Source: Clostridium lundense DSM 17049
Lineage (GTDB): Bacteria; Bacillota; Clostridia; Clostridiales; Clostridiaceae
Assembly (NCBI RefSeq): GCF_000619945.1
Contig: NZ_JHVC01000006.1
Location: 62,001 to 126,000 of the forward strand
Direction: 5' to 3'
Length of the DNA stretch: 64,000 nucleotides
A model generated the notes under the pieces. The model had not been told where the DNA came from and did no database searches. It worked only from the letters and a program-made list of their open reading frames with translations. The position numbers were made by a program, and so were the translations under genes. Below are positions 54,342-63,836 of this stretch, piece after piece (positions within the stretch are counted from its first letter, which is position 1; each line of letters starts with the position of its first letter).

Positions 54342-54998
54342 ATGTCACTATTACAGTTTTCTAACGTATCATTTTCTAAGGAAGGAAAAAACATATTAAA
54401 AAATTTAAATATCCACATAGAAACTGGAGATTACATATCCATTGTTGGACCTTCTGGCAGTGGGAAAAGTACTTTTTTAAAGCTATGTAATAATTTAATT
54501 AGCCCTAGTGAAGGAAATATTGTATTTAATAATAAAGTTTTATCTGAATATAATCCTATAGAGCTAAGAAAAAAAATTGCTTATTGTTTTCAAATGCCTT
54601 ATTTATTTGGTGATACTGTAATGGATAATTTAATTTTTCCTTTTAAAATACGTAACAAAAAATTAGATATAAATAGAATAAAATATCTCTTCTCCTTATT
54701 TAGTATGGATGAGAAATTTATAGAAGAAAAGATATTAAATCTTTCTGGAGGAGAAAAACAAAGAATTGTCCTTATGAGAACATTAATGTTTAATCCAAAA
54801 ATTCTTCTTCTTGATGAAGTTACTTCTGCATTAGATAGTGAAAATACCCTTATAGTTGAAAATATAATTAATAAATTAAATAATAATGAAACTACGATAC
54901 TTTGGGTAACTCATAACAAAGAGCAGAGTACTAAATATGCAAATAAACTTTTAACTTTTGAAAATGGTGAAATTAAATCATTGGAGGTGCTAAGATGA
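54342..54998 (+). CDS. FetA-like ABC transporter ATPase
   Basis: About 218 residues: Walker A GPSGSGKSTFL, signature LSGGEKQRIVLMR, Walker B ILLLDEVTSALD. Together with the overlapping FetB-like permease it resembles the E. coli FetAB (YbbL/YbbM) system that exports iron and eases oxidative stress. An ATG at 54327 is in frame, but the GGGGTTG sequence suits the ATG at 54342. The stop overlaps the next start (ATGA). Confidence 0.88.
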   Translation: MSLLQFSNVSFSKEGKNILKNLNIHIETGDYISIVGPSGSGKSTFLKLCNNLISPSEGNIVFNNKVLSEYNPIELRKKIAYCFQMPYLFGDTVMDNLIFPFKIRNKKLDINRIKYLFSLFSMDEKFIEEKILNLSGGEKQRIVLMRTLMFNPKILLLDEVTSALDSENTLIVENIINKLNNNETTILWVTHNKEQSTKYANKLLTFENGEIKSLEVLR

Positions 54999-55756
54999 GT
55001 GGAGGTGCTACTATAAATATTTTCTCACTTATAATTGCCTCTTCTTTGGTCCTTATTTCTTTGTTTTTTTCTTATTACCAAAAACTTAATTTAGAAAAAG
55101 AAACTATAATAGGAGTAATTCGTGCAATAATTCAACTTACAGTTGTTGGATATCTGCTTAATTTTGTTTTTGGATTGAAAAATCCTTTCTTTACAACCCT
55201 TTTACTTTTATTTATGACTATAAATGCTTCTTCTAATGCAGCTAAAAGAGGAAAAGGTATAAAGAATGGTTTTATTATATCCTTTATTGCTATATCTGTA
55301 GGAGAAATTATAACCTTATCTATACTTATTGCCGCAGGTACTATTAAATATGAAGCTTATCAGCTAGTTCCTGTTGGTGGAATGATTATAAGCAATGCAA
55401 TGATTGCTATAGGACTTTGTTATAAACAACTTATAAGTAATTTTAAAAATAAAAGAGAAGAAGTAGAAACAAAGCTTGCTCTAGGTGCTGATATTCTTCC
55501 ATCCTCCATTGAAATTATACAAGATGCAATAAAGACTGGAATGTTACCTACTATTGATTCTATGAAAACTTTAGGAATAGTAGCACTACCAGGTATGATG
55601 ACAGGTTTAATTCTTGCAGGAACCTCTCCGTTACAGGCTATAAAATTTCAAATAATGGTTACGTTTATGATGTTATCTACTACCTCTATTGCTTCCTTTA
55701 TAGCTTGCTATCTTGCTTATAAAGGATTTTTCAACGAAAGAAAACAACTACTATAA
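54995..55756 (+). CDS. FetB-like ABC permease
   Basis: 253 residues with about seven membrane helices. IIQLTVVGYLLNFVFGLKN, LALGADILPSSIEIIQDAIKTG and the block GIVALPGMMTGLILAGTSPLQA are diagnostic of the UPF0014/FetB family. Presumed metal (iron) exporter with the preceding ATPase. Overlaps it by 4 bp. Confidence 0.9.
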   Translation: MSGGATINIFSLIIASSLVLISLFFSYYQKLNLEKETIIGVIRAIIQLTVVGYLLNFVFGLKNPFFTTLLLLFMTINASSNAAKRGKGIKNGFIISFIAISVGEIITLSILIAAGTIKYEAYQLVPVGGMIISNAMIAIGLCYKQLISNFKNKREEVETKLALGADILPSSIEIIQDAIKTGMLPTIDSMKTLGIVALPGMMTGLILAGTSPLQAIKFQIMVTFMMLSTTSIASFIACYLAYKGFFNERKQLL

Positions 55757-55762
55757 TATTTT

Positions 55763-55790
55763 TCACAATTTCATCACAATTACCTCAAAG
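55763..55790 (+). promoter_or_regulatory. Direct-repeat operator, same sequence as at 51041
   Basis: TCACA at 55763 and 55774 and TCAAA at 55785, each 11 bp apart. The block TTCACAATTTCATCACAATT is identical to that upstream of the DUF2680 gene and the match continues through CAAAGTTTAA. It probably brings the 4Fe-4S protein gene under the same response regulator. Confidence 0.72.
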
Positions 55791-55863
55791 TTTAAACAAA
55801 TAAATATTTTATTATTTAATCACAGTAAAAAATATTTATTAAAATAATTATTTGGAGGTATAA

Positions 55864-57009
55864 ATGATGAAATTGAATAATAAGTGGAAATGGATAATAT
55901 CAATATTCTTTTTAGGATTCTCTATTTTTGCAGGGAAAATGCATCAAATTAAAGGAGGTGGACCTGCCGGCAGCCCTTCCACTGATGCACTGTGTCCATT
56001 CGGTGGACTAGAAACCCTATATTCATTATTAACTAAAAATACTTATATAGAAAAGATAACCCCTTCTTCTTTAATTTTATTATTAGCAACTATATTACTT
56101 ACTCTGGTTTTAGGAAGAGCCTTTTGTGGATATATTTGCCCTCTTGGTACCATTCAAAGCCTATTGAATAAACTAGCTAAAAAACTTCACATTAAACAAA
56201 TTAAATTAAATTCAAAATTGGACCAAGCATTGAGATATGCTAAATATGTTGTTTTATTTGCAATATTATTTACAACTTATAAAGCTGGTTCTCTAATTCT
56301 TAGAGCCTATGATCCTTGGGCAGCATTCATGCACCTTGGCAGTGGAAGTGAAATATTTGAAGAGTTTTTAATAGGTATAATAGTTCTTATATTAATACTT
56401 GTTTCATCAATGTTTATAGAAAGAGCGTTTTGTAGATATTTCTGCCCTCTAGGTGCCACATTAGCTATATTTACACCATTTAGTGTCTTCAAAGTAAAAA
56501 GAAAATCATCTTCATGTGTTAGCTGTAAATCTTGTAGTAAGAATTGTCCTATGGGATTAGATGTACATTCCAAAACTACGCCTTCTAAAACTGAATGTAT
56601 TTCTTGTGGAGAATGTATTTCATCATGCCATATAGAAAACACCTTAGAATTAAATGGAAAAAATTTAACTTTATCCCTAGCAAAAACTGCTGGAGTTATT
56701 ATATTAATAGCTGCACTAGTTATTGGTTCCTCTGCAATTACAGGTAATTTTAAAACCTCTTTAACTAATTCTGAAGTTTTAAAAGAAAATAACTCTTTAA
56801 ATGCTAATAATATAAAAGGATATATGACTATAGATGATATATGTAAAGAATTTAATGTAGATAAAACTACTGTTCTGCAAAAAGTAAAATTACCTCTAGA
56901 TACTCCTACAAATATTCCTGCAAAAGATTTAAAAACAATTTTAGCTGACAAAGGCATAGATTTTGATGTTGATAGCATAAGAACTGCTGTAAAAGAACTT
57001 ACTCAATAA
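55864..57009 (+). CDS. Membrane 4Fe-4S protein (NapH/YccM-like)
   Basis: 381 residues. Membrane helices with two CX3CP motifs (FCGYICPLG near residue 97, FCRYFCPLG near 188) as in NapH-type electron-transfer proteins, then a two-cluster ferredoxin region (CVSCKSCSKNCPM, CISCGECISSCHI at about 220-260), one more helix near 275 and a small soluble C-terminal domain (TIDDICKEFNVDKTTVLQ). It likely passes electrons across or along the membrane, perhaps to an exported reductase or a flavin protein; no partner is adjacent. GGAGGT permits either of the two adjacent ATG codons (55864, 55867). Confidence 0.88.
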   Translation: MMKLNNKWKWIISIFFLGFSIFAGKMHQIKGGGPAGSPSTDALCPFGGLETLYSLLTKNTYIEKITPSSLILLLATILLTLVLGRAFCGYICPLGTIQSLLNKLAKKLHIKQIKLNSKLDQALRYAKYVVLFAILFTTYKAGSLILRAYDPWAAFMHLGSGSEIFEEFLIGIIVLILILVSSMFIERAFCRYFCPLGATLAIFTPFSVFKVKRKSSSCVSCKSCSKNCPMGLDVHSKTTPSKTECISCGECISSCHIENTLELNGKNLTLSLAKTAGVIILIAALVIGSSAITGNFKTSLTNSEVLKENNSLNANNIKGYMTIDDICKEFNVDKTTVLQKVKLPLDTPTNIPAKDLKTILADKGIDFDVDSIRTAVKELTQ

Positions 57010-57033
57010 CCAAAGTGTAAATAATAAATTAAA

Positions 57034-57134
57034 AAGAATAAGTTTGGATAATTTTTCTTCATATTCATTACGAAAAATTTTAATTTAATATTTTCTGTAA
57101 TGAATATGAAAGAAAATCTTCCTTATTTATTCTT
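57034..57134. terminator. Long bidirectional terminator
   Basis: Arms 57034-57071 and 57097-57134 pair over 38 positions with several mismatches; the inner 17 bp beginning TTCATATTCATTAC on the left arm are almost perfect. Lies between convergent genes and is T-rich on both outer sides. Confidence 0.78.
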
Positions 57135-57170
57135 TATTTTTTATCTTATCATTTGTTCTTAAAGCTCTCT

Positions 57171-58475
57171 CTAATTTTCTAAAGCTTTTTCTGAACAATT
57201 ATCTTTTCCTTTAGTAATAATTAAAGAAATGATTAAAGCTATTGCTGTTGGTGTTAGCCAAGCAAATCCCATATTTGACAATGGAATAAATGCAATTATA
57301 GATTTTAATATAGCTGAGTTAATCCCCATAGATGGTAAGGTTTCAATTATACTAAATATCAAAGAAGTATATACAGTAACTTTAAATACAGAATCATTTC
57401 TAGACAATACCTTAAATAAAGTCATCCCTACAAGCGTAATAGATACCGGATATAATATACATAATACTGGAACAGATATTTTAACTATTTTATCCACTCC
57501 AAAATTTCCTATTATTATACTGACAACAGATATTACTATGGCATTTATCTTATAAGGTAATTTTCCATTACTTACATTTTCAAAAAAGCTTGATCCTGCT
57601 GTTATTAATCCAACTGATGTTGTAAAGCAAGCTAATCCCATTGCAATTCCTATAACTGCGCCTCCATATTGTCCTAATGTTCTACTTGATATTTCCAATA
57701 ATAAAGCTGTTTTTGATATATCATTAGGAAGTGTATTACTAGTCTGCGCTCCTAAATACATTAATCCACCATATATTAACGCTAGTCCTAGTATTGCTAC
57801 TAATCCTGATTTTATAGTTATTGATATAGCATCTTTTCCTTCATATCCTTTTTGAAGAACTGAAGATGTAATTACTGAAGCAAACATTAATCCTGCTAGA
57901 GCATCCATAGTTTGATATCCTTCTATAAGTGAGCTTGAGAATACAGATACAGCACCAGTATCTCCTATAGTTCCTATTGGAGATACTATTCCTTTAATTA
58001 TTATTATAGAAAGAGTTATTAAAAGCGCAGGAGTTAAAAATTTTCCTATATTATCTATAACCTTTGAAGGTTTTAAAACAAAACATAAATTTAATACAAA
58101 ATATAAAATCATAGAAACTAATGATGACATCCATGGAAATACTGGTTGTATGGTAATTTCATAAGTTGTTGCTGCTGTTCTTGGTATTGCAAGCATTGGA
58201 CCTATAGCTAAAAAAATTGCTATAGAACATAGCACTGCAAAGCGTTTGCTTATTCTTCCTGCCATATCCTCAAAATTTCCATTGGTTTTAGTACAAGCTA
58301 ATATTCCTAAAAACGGTAAACCTACTCCTGTTACTACAAATCCTAAAGTTGCTAAAAAGAATTGGCTTCCTGTTAATTTTCCTAAATAAGGAGGAAAAAT
58401 TAAATTACCTGCTCCAAAAAACATAGCAAATAATGCAAGACCTATTACAAAAAAGTCCTTTGTAGTTTTTTTCAT
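57171..58475 (-). CDS. brnQ: Branched-chain amino acid carrier (BrnQ)
   Basis: 434 residues, twelve hydrophobic helices. LALFAMFFGAGNLIFPPYLG at the N-terminus and IGPMLAIPRTAATTYEI near residue 95 are signatures of the LIVCS family, which imports Leu, Ile and Val with sodium or protons. A T-box leader upstream (58545-58812) matches that function. Start ATG follows AAAGGGTG. Ends near the long bidirectional terminator. Confidence 0.95.
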   Translation of the reverse strand: MKKTTKDFFVIGLALFAMFFGAGNLIFPPYLGKLTGSQFFLATLGFVVTGVGLPFLGILACTKTNGNFEDMAGRISKRFAVLCSIAIFLAIGPMLAIPRTAATTYEITIQPVFPWMSSLVSMILYFVLNLCFVLKPSKVIDNIGKFLTPALLITLSIIIIKGIVSPIGTIGDTGAVSVFSSSLIEGYQTMDALAGLMFASVITSSVLQKGYEGKDAISITIKSGLVAILGLALIYGGLMYLGAQTSNTLPNDISKTALLLEISSRTLGQYGGAVIGIAMGLACFTTSVGLITAGSSFFENVSNGKLPYKINAIVISVVSIIIGNFGVDKIVKISVPVLCILYPVSITLVGMTLFKVLSRNDSVFKVTVYTSLIFSIIETLPSMGINSAILKSIIAFIPLSNMGFAWLTPTAIALIISLIITKGKDNCSEKALEN

Positions 58476-58544
58476 GAATAAAACACCCTTTCATTTATTA
58501 ATTTTTGTCAAAAAGTCCCCGGGGAATATAAACAAATTATAAAA

Positions 58545-58812
58545 TAAAAAAAGCCTTCCTTCCTCATAATAAACTATTATAAGGACGAAAGACTATATTT
58601 TCGCGGTACCACCTTACTTTTGGTTACATTGTAACCAAATCTTTTTTCAGGTCAATCTCTACAAACTATTACATTGGATGAACCCTAACCATGTATCGTT
58701 GGTATACGTCCTTATCTACTCGAAATCTTTCAATAAGGAAGCTCTAGAGCTAGTATTATATATTCACTTTAATACCAATTTTCAGCAAACATTGGCTCTC
58801 TGTAATTAAAGT
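58545..58812 (-). promoter_or_regulatory. T-box riboswitch controlling brnQ
   Basis: On the minus strand the leader starts AGAGAGCCAATG, carries the T-box motif AAGGTGGTACCGCG (58602-58615) and ends in a terminator whose arms lie around 58552-58588. The specifier region reads AATACTAGCTC; alignment with the serine leader favours CUA (Leu, 58751-58753), with AUA (Ile, 58754-58756) as alternative. Either matches a branched-chain carrier. It occupies most of the 391-bp gap before brnQ. Confidence 0.92.
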
Positions 58813-58866
58813 ATTGAATATTTTTCTCTCTGTCATTGCTTTTTAATTATTCTTAATATTAATTAT

Positions 58867-61245
58867 TTATTGATTATTATATTCAAAATAACTAGACTTG
58901 TCAACATAAATTTCCCAAAATTCCTTTAACACTCTTTCCATCTGACAAGAATCCCTAATTATGATATTTTTCATCCATTCCTTAGGAAATAATCTTAGGT
59001 AACTCTTGCTTGTAAATCTATCATCTATAAGCAAAATAGCTCCTTTATCATTTTCTGATCGTATTACTCTCCCTGCTGCTTGAAGTACTTTGTTCATACC
59101 AGGATACATATAGGCATATTCATAGCCATTGTTATTCTTTTCATTAAAATAATTCATTATTATGTCTCTTTCAAAACATATCTGCGGGAGACCTACTCCT
59201 ACTATAATAGCTCCTGAAAGTCTTTCTCCTTTAAGGTCAATTCCCTCTGAAAATATTCCTCCTAATACTGAAAATGCTAACAAAGTTTTTTCTCCATTTT
59301 CATCAAAATTATTTAAAAATTCCTCCCTTTCTTGTTCATTCATAGAAGAACCTTGAATAATTACTTTTATATTTTTGCATTGATCTTCAAATGCCTTCCA
59401 TACCATATCCATATATTTATAAGATGGAAAAAACACTAAATAGTTTCCCTTTTTACTGCATATAAAAGCCTTTATATATTCTACTATTTTATAGATACTA
59501 TTTTCTCTATTTCTATATCTAGTAGAAATATTAGAAGCTATCATAAGCGCCCTATTTTGGACTGAAAAAGGAGAGGGAAATCTCATAGAATAATCATCCT
59601 CTTCTCCTCCTAGTATATATTTAAAATACTTTATAGGAGTTAAGGTAGCAGAAAAAAACACTGCGGATTTTCCTCTTTTAATTCCTTCCCTCAATAATTC
59701 AGAAGGATCTAAACAAAATAATTTTATTATTGCATCTTTCCCTTGTTTTTGTACATAAGTTACATAGCTTTCACTGTAAAGCTCACTTATCCTTAAAAAA
59801 GCTAAAACATCAAAGTAAAGCTGCAATAATTCCTCATAGCCTTCTCCTTTTTCATTTCCCTTGAGCCATTCTTCACCTTCTTTAATAAAATTTCTTAAAA
59901 ACGAATATATGTCTAAAGGCTCTTCCTTCTGCATATAAAAACCTTCTTCATTACAATTTTTACTCATATCTAACATATATGAATTTAATTTATTTAATAT
60001 TTTATAAAGCTTTGGTGAAGAATCTTTTGTTAACTTTTTCCCTTGTAAAAAGTCTTCTTTTTTTAATTCTGCAGAAAACATATCTCTTCCTCTATCCACT
60101 AAATTATGGGATTCATCTATTAAAAATAAAAAATCCTCTTTTCCTGCATCAAAAAATCTTTTTAAATATACTCTAGGATCAAATACATAATTATAATCAC
60201 AAATTACACAATCAGCCCAAAGGGTTAAATCTAAAGATAACTCAAATGGACATACTGTATACTCTTTAGCATAGTTTTCAATAACAGTTCTATTTATTAA
60301 ATTTTCCTTTTTAAGTATTTCCATAATGCATTTATTTACCCTATCAAAATGCCCTTTTGCAAATTCACATTGATCACCATTACAATTTGCTTTATCTTTA
60401 AAACATACCTTATCCTTTGCAGTAATTGTTACAACTTTCATTTGTAGTCCATTATTCTCCATTTTATTAAAAGCTTCCACAGCTACAGAAGAAGTTATAG
60501 TTTTAGCAGTTAAATAAAATATTTTTGATATTAACCCCTCTCCCATAGCCTTTATTCCAGGAAAAATAGTGGATATAGTCTTTCCTATACCTGTTGGAGC
60601 TTGTAAAAATATATTTTTATTTTGAGAAATAGTTCTATAAACTGCTACTGCTAATTCTCTTTGTCCTGGTCTATAATTACTAAATGGAAAGTTTAAACTC
60701 TTTATACTTTTATCTCTTTTTTCTACCCACTTTCTAGTATAATCTGCCCAAATAAAATATTTTTCTATTAGTGAATAAAAAAAATCCTCCAGCTCCGTTA
60801 GAGAATATTGTTTTAATATGTATTTAATTTTGCCAGTATCAACCTGACAATAAGTTAATTGCACTTCTATATTATCTATAAAGTTTTCCTTAGCATATAT
60901 ATATGCATAACATTTGGCCTGCGCAAAATGAAGAGGATTATAATCTTCATCAATTTCATCTAAGTCCTTAGTAGTACTTTTTATTTCGTCTATTATTACT
61001 ATATCCTCTTCTTTTATTATTCCATCGGCTCGCCCTTCTACTGTAATAAACATCCCTTTATATTCAATAGTTCTTTTTAACGATACTTCAGGTAGGTAAT
61101 TATCCCCTTTATTTCTTTGTATCTTTTGATGAATTCTAGTTCCATCTACCGCTCTACCACTACCTATAAAAGTGGAACTCAAGTCTCCAGATCTCAATAT
61201 AAATTCCACTAAATTTCTTACAGATATTCTAATTTCATTATTCAT
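58867..61245 (-). CDS. DinG/XPD-like iron-sulfur helicase with N-terminal PD-(D/E)XK nuclease domain
   Basis: About 792 residues. Residues 1-180 look like a RecB/Cas4-type nuclease (VEGRADGIIK, IDEIKST, and QAKCYAYIY as the QxxxY motif). Helicase core: Walker A APTGIGKT near residue 218, iron-sulfur cysteines in CFKDKANCNGDQCEFAKGHF, DESH box (FLIDESHNL) and motif VI QAAGRVIRS. It probably unwinds and may cut damaged or structured DNA. Start chosen at the ATG at 61245; an in-frame ATG two codons upstream is possible. Confidence 0.9.
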   Translation of the reverse strand: MNNEIRISVRNLVEFILRSGDLSSTFIGSGRAVDGTRIHQKIQRNKGDNYLPEVSLKRTIEYKGMFITVEGRADGIIKEEDIVIIDEIKSTTKDLDEIDEDYNPLHFAQAKCYAYIYAKENFIDNIEVQLTYCQVDTGKIKYILKQYSLTELEDFFYSLIEKYFIWADYTRKWVEKRDKSIKSLNFPFSNYRPGQRELAVAVYRTISQNKNIFLQAPTGIGKTISTIFPGIKAMGEGLISKIFYLTAKTITSSVAVEAFNKMENNGLQMKVVTITAKDKVCFKDKANCNGDQCEFAKGHFDRVNKCIMEILKKENLINRTVIENYAKEYTVCPFELSLDLTLWADCVICDYNYVFDPRVYLKRFFDAGKEDFLFLIDESHNLVDRGRDMFSAELKKEDFLQGKKLTKDSSPKLYKILNKLNSYMLDMSKNCNEEGFYMQKEEPLDIYSFLRNFIKEGEEWLKGNEKGEGYEELLQLYFDVLAFLRISELYSESYVTYVQKQGKDAIIKLFCLDPSELLREGIKRGKSAVFFSATLTPIKYFKYILGGEEDDYSMRFPSPFSVQNRALMIASNISTRYRNRENSIYKIVEYIKAFICSKKGNYLVFFPSYKYMDMVWKAFEDQCKNIKVIIQGSSMNEQEREEFLNNFDENGEKTLLAFSVLGGIFSEGIDLKGERLSGAIIVGVGLPQICFERDIIMNYFNEKNNNGYEYAYMYPGMNKVLQAAGRVIRSENDKGAILLIDDRFTSKSYLRLFPKEWMKNIIIRDSCQMERVLKEFWEIYVDKSSYFEYNNQ

Positions 61246-61327
61246 AAACATCAGCCTTTAATAATATTTTTTAATCTTTAAATTAATAATACACTTTTAG
61301 GACTGAACTTTTCAACTATATTTATAT

Positions 61328-61618
61328 TTATAAAGCATTTTCACTTTTTAAAAACTTAATATTCTTACTTATTTGGGTTACATTTACTAATAAAGCTATT
61401 ATACAAGCTATAATTAAAATAATACCTAGCTCATGAAGAGATAAAATACTTCTTCTATAATGAAAAATAAATGTTATAACTAAAATATTAAATATACTTT
61501 TTAGTATTCTAAAATAATGCTTTCTAATATCATCCTGAAAGTATTTAACTCTTACATCACATTCTAAGAATACCATTATGAATAATGAAATTAATAGAAA
61601 TGATAAAAAATTAGCCAT
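61328..61618 (-). CDS. Small membrane protein, 96 residues
   Basis: Three hydrophobic segments (about 3-20, 36-52, 63-84), no family recognised. Its ribosome site AAGGAGGA forms the 3' arm of a hairpin that is followed by seven T residues before the ATG, so translation may be restricted when the RNA comes from upstream genes. Confidence 0.72.
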   Translation of the reverse strand: MANFLSFLLISLFIMVFLECDVRVKYFQDDIRKHYFRILKSIFNILVITFIFHYRRSILSLHELGIILIIACIIALLVNVTQISKNIKFLKSENAL

Positions 61619-61623
61619 AAAAA

Positions 61624-61668
61624 AATCCTCCTTAAATATTTACTATAATTACATTATAAAGGAGGATT
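61624..61668 (-). terminator. Terminator whose arm contains the next gene's ribosome site
   Basis: On the minus strand AATCCTCCTT (61668-61659) pairs with AAGGAGGATT (61633-61624), loop 25 nt, followed by TTTTT and directly by the ATG of the gene starting at 61618. It can end the DUF4380 transcript and also sequester the Shine-Dalgarno sequence. Confidence 0.65.
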
Positions 61669-61709
61669 CTTACTACATTCTTATCTAAATCTTAACATTT
61701 ACTTAAATT

Positions 61710-62615
61710 TTAATAGGTTATTTCCCTACTCACTATTTTATCTATTTCTTCTTCATTACATCCTGGAAAAGAAACATTCTTAACTAATTCCCATCTTTCA
61801 ATATGAGTTAGCACTTCATTAGGATGAAGGGTTGTTAAAGGTGATAGGGTTTCCATTTCAGTCATAAATTCATTAGTATAGGTTTCATAAGATACTCCGA
61901 AATCAGGATATTGTTCTATTTTATTATGTTTAAATTTTTTAATAAACATATTATTATGATTAAAATAAGCCGCCCACCCATCTTCATTTGGTATACCTAA
62001 TTTAAATGCTTCTTTTATATCTTTGTCTTGTTTTAAAATTATATACTTATCTCCAAAGTAAACACGAGAATCATTCATTTTAGAATAAGGCCATAATGCT
62101 AATACTCTATTAGGAAGCAATCCAGTATTCCTCTTAGGCTGAGCAATTACCTCTACTCCCCCTGGTGCCATAACTGTAAGAGCCCATGCTGCTAGTTGGA
62201 TATCCCATGCATTTTTATTAGTTAATCTATGAATTATTTTAACATTACTTCCACTATCACCTAAAATTATTTCAACTTCTTTTTTTATTTGGGTCCAAGG
62301 CTCTACTTCACTTTCCAATACAACTCCATTGCCACTTTTTGTCCATTTTACTTCTTTATTATCTGGTATATATGTTCTAGGATTTTCCTCTGGACTATGC
62401 CATAATCTATGTCCCCCCAGTAAATACCACTGTTCACCAAAAACATTCATGGTAGTAGGATTATCTTCACAAAATTCATTTTCTCCTCCTATAAAACTAT
62501 ATCTTATTATTCTAGGTCCCATATCCAATGTAATATAAAGCTCTACCTCTTCGTTAGATATTCTTAAGCAATTTCCGAAACCTTTGTAATTAATCTCTTC
62601 TAACTTTACATTCAT
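61710..62615 (-). CDS. DUF4380-like protein, galactose-mutarotase-type fold
   Basis: About 301 residues. EVELYITLDMGPRIIRYSFI at the N-terminus and LGGHRLWHSPEENPRTYIPD, LAAWALTVMAPGG further on match DUF4380-type relatives of aldose epimerases. No signal peptide. Catalytic role is not known; the upstream ROK gene (42-bp gap) suggests sugar metabolism. Start at the ATG at 62615 or the one directly before it. Confidence 0.8.
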   Translation of the reverse strand: MNVKLEEINYKGFGNCLRISNEEVELYITLDMGPRIIRYSFIGGENEFCEDNPTTMNVFGEQWYLLGGHRLWHSPEENPRTYIPDNKEVKWTKSGNGVVLESEVEPWTQIKKEVEIILGDSGSNVKIIHRLTNKNAWDIQLAAWALTVMAPGGVEVIAQPKRNTGLLPNRVLALWPYSKMNDSRVYFGDKYIILKQDKDIKEAFKLGIPNEDGWAAYFNHNNMFIKKFKHNKIEQYPDFGVSYETYTNEFMTEMETLSPLTTLHPNEVLTHIERWELVKNVSFPGCNEEEIDKIVSREITY

Positions 62616-62657
62616 CATAAAAACATCCCCTTCTTAATTTTCCTTTTAATTTTTTCT

Positions 62658-63836
62658 CTAAATTATCTTACTTCCTAAAAAAAATAATTTATTATATGGA
62701 AGTAACGCTGCTCCTTTAATAGACGAATCTTTTTTTAGTTTAGATAGTAATATTCTATTATCTTTTTCATTATAAAATTTATTTTCTATAAATACTTTTT
62801 CATTTAAATAATTTAATAAGTTATCCTCGTATTCACTAATTTCACCACCAACAACCACATAATGTGGATCCAATGCTAAAATTATATTTTGAATTCCGAT
62901 ACTTAAATAATCTATATATCTTTTCCACACTTTAATTGCGATTTCTTCATTATTATCTAGTTTATTAAAAAATTCCTTTAATAGACTTATCTTTTCTGTT
63001 GAATTATTATTATAATAATTTAAAAGAGCTCTTTCTGATACATACATTTCCCAGCAGCCTTTTCTTCCACAATTGCACTCTATACCATTAGGTACAATTG
63101 TCATGTGTCCAAATTCACCTGCTCTTTTGTTCTTTCCCTTATATAAATTATCTTCAACTATTACGCCTACTCCTATACCTTCAGTTATAGATATGTATAC
63201 TAAATTTTTCATTTCATTACCTATGCTTAAATTAATTTCTGCATAAGCAGCCGCATTAGCTTCATTTTCTATATATACAGGTATATTTATTCTGCTTTGA
63301 AATTTTTGAAAACATATATTCTTTACCATCAAGTTAGGTGCAATTTCTAATAACATTTTTTCTTCATTCACAGTTCCAGGTAAAGAAAATCCTACGCCTA
63401 GCACTTTGTATCTTTCTATTTTTGTCTCTTTTATAGCTATATCTATTTCTTCTTCTACTTTATCTAAAACTTTATTAAAATTTTGAAGACAGTTCATTTT
63501 AAAATACTTATCATATTGTATTTCTGAATCAAGATTTACAAGTATTATTCTTACATAATGTGGTTTAACTTCTACACCAAAAGAGTATCTAGCTGAAGAA
63601 ATAAATTTCACAATAACTGGTTTTCTACCACCAGTTGAATCCCCAACTCCCGCTTCCTCTAAAATACCTTCTTTTATCAGTTCATTTACATTATTTATAA
63701 TTGTTGGAACACTTATATTAAGCTTTTTTGATATATCCTGTTTGGTTAATTCTCTTTTTTTATATAGTAAATTTATTATTCTTTTCTTATTTGTAATTTT
63801 TATTGTTTCTTGATCTAAAATATTTAATTTAATCAT
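62658..63836 (-). CDS. ROK-family transcriptional regulator
   Basis: About 392 residues. N-terminal winged helix (KRELTKQDISKKLNISVPTI) and a ROK sugar-kinase-like domain with YISITEGIGVGVIVEDNLYK near residue 190 and the zinc motif CNCGRKGCWEMY near 255. Such XylR/NagC-type proteins repress sugar genes until their sugar binds. GGGGAG is well spaced for the ATG at 63836; an in-frame ATG at 63869 lacks a site. It leads the DUF4380 gene. Confidence 0.92.
   Translation of the reverse strand: MIKLNILDQETIKITNKKRIINLLYKKRELTKQDISKKLNISVPTIINNVNELIKEGILEEAGVGDSTGGRKPVIVKFISSARYSFGVEVKPHYVRIILVNLDSEIQYDKYFKMNCLQNFNKVLDKVEEEIDIAIKETKIERYKVLGVGFSLPGTVNEEKMLLEIAPNLMVKNICFQKFQSRINIPVYIENEANAAAYAEINLSIGNEMKNLVYISITEGIGVGVIVEDNLYKGKNKRAGEFGHMTIVPNGIECNCGRKGCWEMYVSERALLNYYNNNSTEKISLLKEFFNKLDNNEEIAIKVWKRYIDYLSIGIQNIILALDPHYVVVGGEISEYEDNLLNYLNEKVFIENKFYNEKDNRILLSKLKKDSSIKGAALLPYNKLFFLGSKII

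Noticed and set aside
58516..58525. GC-rich palindrome TCCCCGGGGA between the T-box and brnQ
   Set aside because: Striking in AT-rich DNA but only 10 bp, with no partner site or regulator to support a role.
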